Assembly (NCBI GenBank): GCA_001643675.2
Contig: LSRY02000037.1
Coordinates: 62,001-126,000 of the forward strand
Source: Monocercomonoides exilis
Taxonomy: Eukaryota; Preaxostyla; Oxymonadida; Polymastigidae
Direction of reading: 5' to 3'
Length of the DNA stretch: 64,000 nt
Below the pieces are notes generated by a model. It did no database searches, had not been told where the DNA came from, and saw only the letters and a program-made list of their open reading frames with translations. Numbering within the stretch: position 1 is the stretch's first letter; each line of letters begins with the position of its first letter. Made by a program: the position numbers and the translations under genes. Shown piece by piece: positions 53,225 through 64,000 of the stretch.

Positions 53225-56200
53225 ATGTCAACTTTTTCTGAAAAAGAACGAGTTTGGCCAGCATCAGGAGAAGCCATATATCGCGTTCCGGGGAATAAAG
53301 ACGGTTTGGTCGATTATTTACTTATTAAAATTTTTTATGTGTTTTTAACAACAACAATTATATTTTAACAGTTCTTGTTGAATTAGTTGAACGAAGACAG
53401 CGCCCGCACGGGCAACAAGAAGTGTATATACATTTCGTTGGAAGTATTTTCAAATATTTTTGATTAAATTTTTTATTATCTTTTGAACTTTTCCATTTAC
53501 AAATTATTTTTTATTTTAGCTGATAAACGACTTGATCGTTGGGTTTTCGAAAGCTTTATAATACCAAAGGATATTGATTATGAACCTGTACCTGTTTGTA
53601 TTTCGTTCTTAGACTTTTATTTGAATTTAATTTCATTTTTAGGATTATCTTAAAACAAGAAATCAAAAGTTTCACAAAATAACCGAAGAAGAAGGATTCC
53701 CTGTTGAGCTTTACGACCCCTTTCTTGTTCACATTGGACAATATCACGAAGAACCTCAAAGGGTTAGGAATATTGAAAAGATTGTATTCGGAAAATATTT
53801 GATAAATTGTTGGTATTGGAGTCCTTATCCATCCGAATATGGAATTGTTCCAGTTCTTTATATATGTGAATATTGCTTACGAGATTTCAGACACGAAGCT
53901 AATTATAGAAAACACTATGAAAAATGTCCCATGCGGCATCCTCCTGGAAACGAGATCTATCGAGATGGAAATGTTTCGGTGTTTGAAGTGGATGGAGAGG
54001 AAGCCGAGTCGTATTGCCAGAGCCTCTCGCTCATATCCAAGCTGTTTCTGAACCACAAGACGCTCTTTTTCGACGTCGGCTTGTTTCTGTTCTACGTTCT
54101 CTGTGAAGTGGACGAGGACGGATGCCACTTTGCAGCTTATTACTCGAAAGACAAGCGTCCGCTGAGTGAAAACAGCCTCGCCTGCATCGCCACGCTGCCG
54201 CCGTATCAGAAGAAAGGCTACGGGACGCTGCTGGTGGGGCTATCGTACGAGCTGATGGCGCGCTCCGGCAAGCACAGCGGCTCCCCGGAACGCCCTTTGT
54301 CTGACTTGGGGAAGATAATTTTCCTCTCCTATTGGAAACACAAAGTGATTGAGCATTTCCGAAGAGTGAAGAACACACACAGACTGAGGCAGCACGGCAG
54401 CGCAGTGACATTGGTGATGGACACAGGACAAGTGGTGGGGGAGATGGTGAGGGGGAAGAGGAGGAGGGTGCTGAGTGGAGGAGGAGGAGGAGGAGGAGGG
54501 AAGGGAGAAGGGAAAGGGGGAGGAGGAGGTTATAGAAATAGTAATAATAATTCTAATTCTTCTTCTTCTTCTTCTTCTTCTTCTTCTTCTTCTGTTTCCT
54601 CTATTAATACAAGTGGGGCAGCAAATGAAGCAAAGGCAATAATTATCATAGATGAGGACGAGAAGAGCAAAAATTCAAAAGAATTAGACATTTCAAAGGA
54701 AGATAGTGTTGCTAATGAATCACAGAAGCTTCAGTCTTTTTCTTCTCCTTCTCCTTCTTCTGCTTCTTCTTCTGATTCCGCTATTATTATTTCAGATTCT
54801 TCACATTCACATGCCTCCTCCTCCTCCTCCTCCTCCTCCTCCTCCTCCTCCTACTCCTCCTCCTCCTCCTCTTCCTCTTCCTCTTCCTCTTCTTCCTCTT
54901 CTTCCTCTTCTTCCTCTTCTTCTTCTCAATCTTCTTCTTCATCCAACAAACACTCCATCCTCATTCACACACCTCACCAAACTCTTCAGTCAGTCAAGCT
55001 TTCTATCTCTTCTTCGTCTCCATCTTCTCATTCTCATTCTCCTTCTCCTTCTCCTTCTCCTTCCTCCTCCTCCTCCTCCTCCTCCTCTTCTTCTTCTTCT
55101 TCTTCTTCTTCCTCATCAGAACAAACACCTCGTTCCATTTCAGATTCATCTGCAATTCATTCATCGTCGATCACTTCAAACAACAATACACCATCCTCAA
55201 TTCATTCCACTTCATCGTCTTCATCATCATCATCATCATCATCATCTTCTTCTTCTTCTTCATCATCTTCTTCATCATCATCTTCTTCATCAAATTCTTC
55301 TTCTTTTCCATCTCCTTCTTCTTCTTCCTCAATAATCACATTCAAATGCTGCAATGATAACGATAAAGTCATTTCGTCATCATCATTACTATCATCATCA
55401 TCTTCTTCTTCTTCTCTTTCTTCCAATTCAAAAATTTCTCCTCCTCCTCCTTCTTCTTCTTCTCAAAATTCTTCTTCTCTTTCTTCTCTTTCTTCTTCTT
55501 CTTCTCCCTCTTCCTCTTCCTCTTCCTCTTCCTCTTCTGTAAACGCAATGATTGAACAAGTTATGTCTTCTCCCCATTCAGATGTATCTTTTCCATCTTC
55601 ATTAACATCATCATCATCATCTTTTTCTTCCCCCTCTCCTTCTTCATCCTTCTCTTTTCCTTCTTTTCCTTCTTTTCCTTCCTCCTCTTCTTTTTCCTTT
55701 CCTTCTTTTCCTCCTCCTCCTCCTCCTTCTTCTTCTTCTTCACTTTCTTCTTCATCTTCATCATCTTCTTCTTCCTCTTCCTCTTCTTCTTCTTCTTCTT
55801 CTTCTTCTTCTCCCTCTTCTTCTTCTCATTCATCAAACATTTCACAATCAAAAGAGTTAACTCAAATTCGTTTCTCTTCTTCCACTTCACCTCAACAGTT
55901 AAACAATTCATCATCTTCTTCTTCGAATTCTTCTTCTTCCTCCTCTTCCTCCTCTTCCTCTTCTCTTCCTTCTCTTTCTCCTCCACCTCCACCTCCTCCT
56001 TCAATTTCATCTTCCTCTTCTTCTTTCTCTTCTTCTTCTTCTCTTTCTTCTTCTTCTTCTTCTTCTGATAACAATTCACTCAAAAACTCATCACTCAATT
56101 CAATTTCTCCTTCTTCTCCTTCACAAATTTCCTCTTCTTCTTCTTCTCTTTCATCATCTTCCTCTTCCTCCTCTTCTTCTCTTCCTTCTCCTTCCCTTTC

Positions 56201-58115
56201 TCCTTCTCTTTCCCCTTCTTTCTCTTCCTTTTCTTCTTCCTTATCACCACCTCCTCTTCCTCTCCTTCACACCCCTTCTGATTCGGATAAAATATCTTCA
56301 TCTTCATCTTCAACTTCTCCTTCTTCTTTATCTTCTTCTTCTCCTTCGCCTTCTTCCTCTTCCTCCTCCTCCTCCTCTTCTTCTTCTTCTCATTCTTCTT
56401 CAAAATCTTCTTCCTCTTCCTCTTCTTCTTCTATTGTTCGTTCTTCTCCAATCACCAGATCATCTCGTATTAATTCATCATCATCATCTTCTTCCTCTTC
56501 CTCTTCCAAAACTCTTCTCGAATTCAATTTCCTTCCTGAATCTTTCTCTTCTTCTTCTTCATTTTCTTCTTCTTCTCCTCCTTCATCATTATCTTCTTCT
56601 CTTTCTTCTTCTCCCTCTTCTCTTTCTCCCTCCTCTTCTTCCTCTTCTTCTTCTTCTGATGCCGCTTTACTCGAATTCTACCTCAGCCACACCACAATCG
56701 ATGAGCTAGCACTCAAAATTAGCATCCGAAGTGAAGATGTTTTGTTCACATTGATCAAATTGAACTTGATTTTGTGGAACAAAAAATTGAAAAGAGCTGA
56801 GTGGTACAGCGATGTTGGGGAAAAGATATGTGTTTTGATTGAAGAAATGAGCAAAAAAGAAGAGGAAGAAGGGAAAAAAGAAGAAGAATACAGAAGATTG
56901 AGAGATCTGGAGATGAGAATGAAGAAGGGGGAGTTTGAAGCAGCGAAGAAGAAGAAGAAGAAGAGGAAAGGAGGGAGGAAGGCGAAGAATATGAAGGATG
57001 AGAAGGATGTTGATGTTGTTATTGGAGGAGATAGAGAAGGAGGAGGAGAAGGAGGAGGTGAAGGAGGAGGTGAAGAAGAAGATGATGAAGGGAAGAAGAT
57101 GAATTCTTTGTTGTTATCTTCTTCTCTTTCTTCTTCTCTTTCTCCTTCTTCCTCTTCCTCTTCCTTCTCCTCCACCTCCTTTTCTCTTCTCCCTCTCCTC
57201 ACCTCCATCTCCACATACTCTTCATCATCATCCTCTTCTTCTCTTTCCATCGAAGAAGTCAATCACATCTTGTCCCTTCCTTCTTCTCAGCATCTTCTGA
57301 ACAACCCCCCTCCTCTTCGCTTTCAGCCGCATCTTCTCTTTCAGCATCAGAAGAAGCCAATTGCAGAGGTGAATCCGCTGGTGAGGTTGATGAGGCAGAA
57401 GAATGGAGGAGGAGGAGGGGAAAGAGGAGAAAGAGGAGAAAGAGAAAGAGAAAGAGGAGAAAGAGGAGAAAGAGGAGGAGAAAGAGGAGAAAGAGGGGAA
57501 AGGGGAGGAAGAATGGAAAGGAGTGAAAGGAGTGAAAGGAGTGAAAGAGAAAGAGAAAGAGGAGGGAAGACGATGAGAGGAGAGAAAAGTAGAGAAAGAG
57601 AAAGAGAAAAAGAGAAGGAGAAGGAGAAAGAGAAGGAGAAAGAGAAAGAAAAAGAAAAAGAAAAGGAGAAGGAGAAGGAGAAAGGAAGAGGAAGAGGGAA
57701 AGGGAAAGGGAAAGGGAAGAATGGAGGAGAAGCAGGAATACGTGGGGTAAGTACAGAAAGAGAAAGAGGAAGAGAAGGAGAAAATGAAAAAGAAGAAAAA
57801 GAAAAAGAAAAAGAAAAAGAAGGAGAAAGAGAAGAAGAAGATGATGATGATAAAGAAGATGATGGATATAAAAAAGACATGAATAAAGAAGAAAAAGAAA
57901 AAGAAAAAGAAAAAAGAAAAGAAAAAGAAAAAGATGATGATGAGGAAGAAGAGGAGGAAGAAGAAGAAGATGATGATGATGAAAGTGACGAAGATGATGA
58001 AAATGACAAAGAATATGTGGAGAAGAAGAAGAGGAAGTATACAAGAATAAGAGAAACATCAAATATGAGAAAGGTGAAGAGGCATCCAGGAAGACCAAGG
58101 AAAAAGGAGTTATGA
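53225..58115 (+). CDS. MYST-family histone acetyltransferase with split catalytic domain and AT-hook, four exons
   Basis: Exons 53225-53303, 53372-53443, 53520-53593 and 53643-58115 join to about 1565 aa (introns GTTTGG..ACAG, GTATTT..TTAG, GTTTGT..TTAG). MYST enzymes transfer acetyl from acetyl-CoA to histone lysines. The N-terminus is a Tudor-knot/chromo-barrel (LVELVERRQ..KRLDRWV), as in Esa1/Tip60/MOF. A C2HC finger (YICEYCLRDF..HYEKC) lies near 149-172. LNHKTLFFDV holds the usual autoacetylated Lys, SLACIATLPPYQKKGYGTLL the catalytic Cys and acetyl-CoA loop, and SYEL the general-base Glu. The domain then breaks off after FLSYWKHKVIEHF (about 315). Roughly 760 residues, mostly Ser, intervene before its C-terminal winged-helix part resumes (TTIDELALKISIRSEDVLFT, near 1082). 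A Lys/Glu/Arg/Gly-rich tail ends in an AT-hook (HPGRPRKK). The start codon is 68 bp from a transposon end. Confidence 0.9.
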
Positions 58116-58228
58116 TTAGAATAATAATAATAATAAGACATTTATTTATTAAATAAATAAATAAATAAATAGGTTAATTAATTAATGCTTGCGTTTAGAT
58201 AAATTAAGCAGCTCATTTTTCTCTATCT

Positions 58229-58425
<197 letters not shown>

Positions 58426-58468
58426 TTTCTTCAATCTTTCGTTTTATTACCAACAGAAAGAATTAATG

Positions 58469-58504
58469 TTTTTATTTTTATTTTTATTTTTATTTTTATT
58501 TTTA

Positions 58505-58535
<31 letters not shown>

Positions 58536-58561
58536 TTATTTTATTTTATTTTATTTTATTT
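58469..58561. repeat. (ATTTTT)n then (ATTTT)n tract
   Basis: About ten 6-bp units change to about six 5-bp units within 93 bp. Similar to the T-rich minisatellite in XRN1 intron 5 at 18530-18587. Confidence 0.9.
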
Positions 58562-59376
58562 TCCTTCAAAAGAATTTCATTGTTATTATGTTGATTTTAT
58601 TATAACACACTCAATATTCATCTCTTGCTTTAATTGCGTTGCTAATCATCTTATTTTATTTTTTAATCTATTTATAGAAGCAATAAGATGCTTTCACTAT
58701 TTTGTTGTTATTTATTTTTTAATTGTATTTATGTTTCATATGTAATTTTATTTATTACCAATTTTTTTTTGATCTGTTTTCCAAAGTTTTTCATTTTCTT
58801 TTTGTTTTTGTTTGTTTTTATATTAGAAAATTGATCATTCTTTTTTAATTTTTTTTTAAACAATGATATGACAGTTGTGAAAATTCTGTAGTTTTTATTT
58901 TTATTTTCTGATTTCGAAGAGTATTTGCGTTTTTGTGAATTTGTTAATTTAATTTTTTTATAATCTTGTTCATTGTTGAATTTCACACCGTGTCAATCTT
59001 TCACACACCACATACACTTTTGCAGAGAACTTTTCACAGAAAAGTTGAAAACTAGCGCTTAATAAATTGTTTCTTTCAAATAAAGAAAGTGAAAATTCAT
59101 TTTCTTTTTCCTTTTTTTAAATTTGCTCTGTCATTTGCATTTCATGTAAAAGTGAATTCAAAAATAAGATTTCTTCATTTTTTCGGAAAAAAATCTGCAT
59201 ATCGAGAAATAAACACACGGAAATAAGTGAATAAATTTCTATGCACATGTGCATTAATAATTGGATGCTGTATAGCATATATTAATCAGATATCGAATAA
59301 AACACCATCAAATAATATTACAATATGGGTTCGATCATTTAGTTTCTTACAATTGTTTTTTCTCAATTTTGAGGAG

Positions 59377-60547
59377 ATGCAGCGAGCTAGAAATCGCAAT
59401 GGAGTCATAAAACGTAATGGACATACGATTATTAAACAAAGCGCACAAAATGTTTGACTTCATTTCTTGTATTTATTCGATGGTTATTATTTGCATTTCG
59501 TCTCTCGTGCAATTTTTGAACTTTGAATAATATGTTCTTAACAGAAGAGACATGCAGCATCTCCAAGATTGATGCAGGTTAGATAATTATTTAAGTTCCT
59601 TAAATCAAATAACGTCAAATAAATTATTTATCTTATTATACAGAGTAGTAATACAAATACTCAGAGTTTACATCCTGCTCATCAACATCCAAATGCAAAG
59701 GGATTTTATTGTGTATTTGTTTTCGATGAACCAGAACAACTTATGTCAAGAAAGCTTGCACTTTCTGAAAGACATAGAATCATTGAATTATCATCATTGA
59801 TTCCAGCTTACGATTCATTCTTTTTTCCTCATGCAAAATATAAATCATCTGTTACCGGAAGATCAGGAAATCGTGCTTCGAGTGATGATAGATCTGATGA
59901 AGTTCCTGATCCTCCATCTCCATTTCTTCCACAAAAATTATTTTTCAGAGGATTTTTTCACGTAGAAGCGAATGACACTGTGCGAACATTTAAAAAGCGT
60001 GTTCTCAGATCACTTCTTGATACACCTGCATGTCGTAGATGGTGGCGCCGACACACTTTTTCTCCAATTACTCTCTTTCACAGCGCCGCTCCAGAACTTG
60101 GAGCTTTTCCTCATTCCATGTTTGGCAAGAAAGAGGAATGGGGTATTTTAGATGAGGATGACCAACGCGATGCAGATGAGGAGGAAAGAGAAGAAGGCAG
60201 CCAATCGATGGATGTGGAAAGAAGGAAAGAAAGAGCATCACTGACTGATGGAAGAGCTAGCGCCAGTAGAGATATAGAAATGTTCAGACAAGGTTTGAGA
60301 TCAAAGAAAGAAGAAAATGAAGAGGTGAAGAAAGAAGAGAAAGAAGAAGGGGAGAAATGAAGAGAGAATGTTTTATTTTGGAAATCTGTTTTTTTATGAT
60401 GAATTTTCTTTTTGTTTAATTCACTTTTATTTTTTTTCAAAACATTTATTATTTTTTACAAACTCTTTGCTTTATTTCATAATCAAATAAAAATCATTCA
60501 TATTTTCTATCTTTCTATCTTTCTTTCTTTCTTTGATTCTTTCATTT

Positions 60548-60612
<65 letters not shown>

Positions 60613-63600
60613 GGTGTATCATCAGTCTATGGTCAGAGCGATGCTGCTGATGATGGATTCTATGATCCAGCCGAAACAGGATCAATGTTGATGGTTGGAG
60701 AAAGAGATAGAGATAGAGAAAGAGAGAGAAATAACACATCCCCATCTTCCGGTTCCATGTTGTCAATCTCTTCTTCTGTCTATGAGCGTCGAGATAACAG
60801 AGGAGGAGGAGGGAATGGAGGATTAGGAGGGAATGGAGGAAGTATTGGAGGAGGAGGAGAAGAGAGGGACAATGACAACAGCAGCATGGCATACCGCCCG
60901 CAGCGCCTGCCTTCGCTTTATCGCGCAGACACACTCCGATCGCGCGAGCCTTCTGTGGTGTCTTCAATGACAGCTGTCTCTTCTGTCTCGAACAGTTTGT
61001 CTTCTGCTTACTCTTCTTCTCTGTTCTCGGGCGCGTCGCAGTATCAGGGCAGTCTGGTTGGAGGAGGAGGAGGAGGAGGTGGTGGTGGTGGAGGGAGAGG
61101 GGGAAGAGGAGGAGGGAGAGGGGGCGAAGGAGAAGGAGGAGGAAATACATCTTCTTCTTCTGCTGCTGCTTCTTCCAAAAACCGCATCCCCTCATGCCCT
61201 GTCGATCCAGAAAACCTCATTCCACACCTGCCTCATGTGGAAGAGCCTGATTTGAGTGACATTTCAGACATCTCCAGCGATGAGCACAGTGAAAGTGAAG
61301 ATGATGACTATGATGATGAAGAGGAGGAGGAAGAGGATGAGGATGAAGAAGAAGAAGAGGATGAGGATGAAATGGAAGAAGAAGATGTTATTGATGATGA
61401 AGAGGGAGGAGAAGGGAGGATGGAAGAAGACACAGATAGAGGAGTTACAAGCAGGAAAGACAAGAAGAAGAGGAAGAAGAAGAAATCAAACAGATCGAAT
61501 AAAAAGGAAGGAGATAAAATGGATGATTCAGACGACAATTCGTCTCAAATGACTGCAAAACGGCTGGTTGTGAACGAGAAGAAGCAAAACAAGAGGAAAA
61601 ACCGCAAGCATCATCATCATCGCCATCACGATGATTTCTACACTTCTTCTTCTTCTTCTTCTTTTCCCTCAACCAATTCATCATCGTCGTCGTCTTCTTC
61701 CTCTTCTTCCTCCTCTTCTTCTTTTGCTCCTCATCGTACCACCGAAGGCGTGCCTGGTTTTTCGCAGCGTCGCTCTGTTCGTTTTCTGCCTGAAGATTTC
61801 CGTACTCTTTTGTGTGTAATGAAGATGCCCCCTCAAAAGCTGCTGAATCCTGTGAGCGACAAAATGCTAGACGCTATCACTGAAAATGCATTGAACCAAG
61901 CTATTTCTTCTTCTTCTTCTTCTAATTCTATTTCTTCTTCTCTTTCTTCTTCTTCCTTAGCTCCTCTTCCCGACCTCCCTGCTCCTACTCGGTTTGCCCC
62001 TTATCCTCAATTTGATCCAACTGCCTCGCAATTTCAACCTTATCTCACGCCTCTTGCTGCTCAGCACGCCCTGCCATTTCCACCAGACGATCCAGCGATT
62101 GTGATAGAGGAGAGGGAGAAGACAGAGGAGGAGAAGAGAAAGGAGAGGGAGAAGGAGGAGAAGGAAGAAGAGGAAAATGAAGAAGAAGAAGAGGGAGAAG
62201 AAGTGAGAAATGAAATGGATATGAACAATGCTGAAGGAAAAGAAGGAGAGAAAACAAAGAAAATCAAAAAAGAAAGCAAGAAAAGAGCAAAGAAAGAGAA
62301 AGGAAGCGGATTTGACTCTGTTTCAGCAGCAGCATCAACATCAGGAATAACATCAATATCATCATCATCTTCTTCTTCTTCTTCTTCCTCTTCCTCTTCC
62401 TCTTCCTCTTCCTCTTCTTCTTCTTCTTCTTCTTCCACCGTTCTTGTCTCATCCACCGCTCCTCTAGTGAATAGTGAGTCATTCATGACTGCCCCTCTCT
62501 CTGTGAGTGACCGCCCTCATCTCTTCTCCTACGGACAAGACGCTGTTGCCCCTTCATACTCTTCTTCAATCGCTGCTTCAGCTTCTTCTTCTTCTCTTTA
62601 TCCTTCTTCTTCTTCTTCTCCAATGTATATCCCCACATCCTCTGAGATTGAGTCTGCCGTGCAGATGAGCGCGTGTGTGAGTGAAATCACAGAAATCGAT
62701 GAGAATGAGCCACTTTTCAGTCGTTCTTCTCTGCTTGTGAATGACACGAGGGAAAGAATAGCGATGATGGCGAAGGCGATGAAGGAGCTGAATGCGGGGG
62801 AGAAGAGGAAGAGGGAAAGGGAGAGAGAAAGAGAAAGAGAAAGAGAGAGGGAGAGAGAAAGAGAAAGAGAAAGAGAAAGAGATATGGAGAAGGAGAAAGA
62901 AAGAGAGAAAGAGAGAAGTAGGATGATGAGGATGGGATATCTTTCATCATCATCTTCTTCTTCCTCTTCTTCCTCATCCACTTCTTCTGATAACTTCGAA
63001 TATCTTCCAGAGCCCATCAAAGAAATCCCTGTGATGCTGTTTCTAGTTCCAGGAAAGATTCATTTGTTTGAGCTTCCTTCGAAGGAGAAAGAGGAAGACG
63101 CGAAAAGAGAAATAGAAAGAGAACAAAAGAGAGTTGAGATGGAAAGAAAGAAAGAAGAAGAGAGAAGAAAAGAACAAATGACTAATTCTTCTTCCGTTTC
63201 TTCTCAGATGATTAGCGATGATTCTAATATAGCATTATCGCAAGAACAAATTGAAAGCAGAAACCAACAAAACTCAATCACAACAACATCATCATCTTCT
63301 CCTTCTCCCTCCTCTTCCTCTTCTCCTCCTTCTCCCCCCTCTCTTCCCCCCGACATCGCATGCATCATCACCCAAGGCCGGCGCATCGTCGCCCAGCTCG
63401 TCTTCCCCTCATCCATGCCCTTCGTCACCGTCTGCCGCGAGCTCTCCCTCTTCACCCGCCCTTCCCGCCAGACGCCTTCCTTCGTGATGAAGCAGTACTC
63501 AAAGGGAGGAATCCCCAAACCCCCCATCGATCCAGTCACGTTTGCCACGACTGTGAGGGTGGCTGCGCAGGACGCAGAGGGAGTGACGGTGCTGAAGATA

Positions 63601-64000
63601 CCGCATGTGGAGAATGTGCCGTTTGAGCGGTATTTCCAGCCGGAGTTTCACGGGGCTGACACATCGTATAGGACGGATCCTGCACTGTTTGAGAGGTATG
63701 GGGACAGATGGGGGGAGGAAGGAGAAGAAGAAGAGGATGAGGAGGAAGAAGAGGAGGAGGAGGATGAAAGCAATGCTTCATCATTATCATTGCTTTCTGA
63801 GAATCAAAGGCATAATCGAGATGGAATGGTACAATTTGGTGGAAATGGAGGTATATCAATGATTGGCATATCTGGTGAATCCAATGAACTTCTCAAAGAT
63901 AAAGAAGGAGGAGAATTAGAAACAAAACGAGAGAAGAAGAAGAAGTCAACGAAGAAGAAGAAAGTTGTTATTGCGAATTCGGAAGAAGGATACAGCAGCT
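59377..64000 (+). CDS. Large unrecognised Ser/Glu/Lys-rich protein, 3' end outside window
   Basis: Exons 59377-59451, 59545-59577, 59644-60292 and 60614 onward join in frame, with introns GTTTGA..ACAG, GTTAGA..ACAG and GTTTGA..GCAG. The last frame is still open at 64000. I do not recognise the protein. The conserved-looking parts are the N-terminus (FYCVFVFDEPEQL, LALSERHRIIELSSLIPAYD), a basic aromatic patch (ACRRWWRRHTFSPITLF) near residue 200, QRRSVRFLPEDFRTLLCVMK near 62 kb, IPVMLFLVPGKIHLFELP near 63.05 kb, and a block at 63.36-63.7 kb with QGRRIVAQLVFPSSMPFVTV and ENVPFERYFQPEFHGAD. Between these are poly-Ser, poly-Glu, poly-Gly and RERE runs. A nuclear or chromatin-associated role is only a guess from composition. 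Confidence 0.75.
60550..60609 (+). repeat. (CT)n tract at a 3' splice site
   Basis: About 29 CT dinucleotides end directly at the GCAG acceptor (60613) of the third intron of the 59377 gene. The repeat therefore serves as, or extends, the polypyrimidine tract. Confidence 0.9.
61306..61410 (+). repeat. Acidic GAW-triplet tract in coding sequence
   Basis: A purine-rich run of GAT/GAG/GAA triplets encodes an Asp/Glu stretch of about 35 residues in exon 4 of the 59377 gene. Confidence 0.85.

Noticed and set aside
54706-58141. Leu/Pro-, Lys/Glu- and Ser/Phe-rich frames over the MYST gene
   Set aside because: Shadows of the Ser- and Glu/Lys-coding repeats; none has a recognisable domain.

Overview
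This window looks like nuclear DNA from a free-living or gut protist, most likely an oxymonad of the Monocercomonoides type. The evidence is AT-rich intergenic DNA, spliced genes with short introns and a 5' splice-site preference for GTTTG, and eukaryotic housekeeping genes (XRN1, HGH1, a MYST acetyltransferase) inflated by poly-serine and acidic microsatellite runs. There are also large beta-helix surface proteins ending in a degenerate kinase fold, and a repeat-like intracellular protein family that I recall as heavily expanded in Monocercomonoides. The taxonomic call is inference from memory and was not checked against a database.

Layout, 1-36.2 kb: a large inverted duplication. The left arm (about 54-9522) and the right arm (about 23742-36173, opposite orientation) each carry a >7 kb gene for a secreted or membrane-anchored beta-helix protein with a cytoplasmic pseudokinase-like tail, plus the same upstream DNA. 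The 14.2 kb spacer holds HGH1 (minus strand) and a six-exon XRN1-type 5'-3' exoribonuclease (plus strand) with an RRM embedded in its catalytic region. The arms differ in two ways. The left gene lacks one in-frame module of about 326 codons, and the right arm has an intact-looking pogo-type transposon (32686-34677, TA target duplication) between the gene and its upstream DNA.

36.2-53.2 kb: a gene-poor, repeat-rich block. It holds one member of the expanded family, whose first exon is split by a 1.3 kb TA-flanked inverted-repeat element that landed in a 30-bp tandem array. It also holds two decayed copies of the same family, another TA-flanked MITE-like element (42569-43051), several inverted repeats, and a 6.4 kb Tc1/IS630-type element (46760-53157). 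That element has 47-bp terminal inverted repeats, a frameshifted and truncated transposase, and about 3.5 kb of beta-helix surface-protein gene as cargo, open except for two in-frame stops.

53.2-64 kb: a MYST-family histone acetyltransferase gene starts 68 bp from the transposon end. Its catalytic domain is interrupted by about 760 mostly serine residues, and it ends in an AT-hook. It is followed by long simple repeats and then by a large, unrecognised Ser/Glu/Lys-rich gene that runs off the window. No tRNA, rRNA or CRISPR array was seen.
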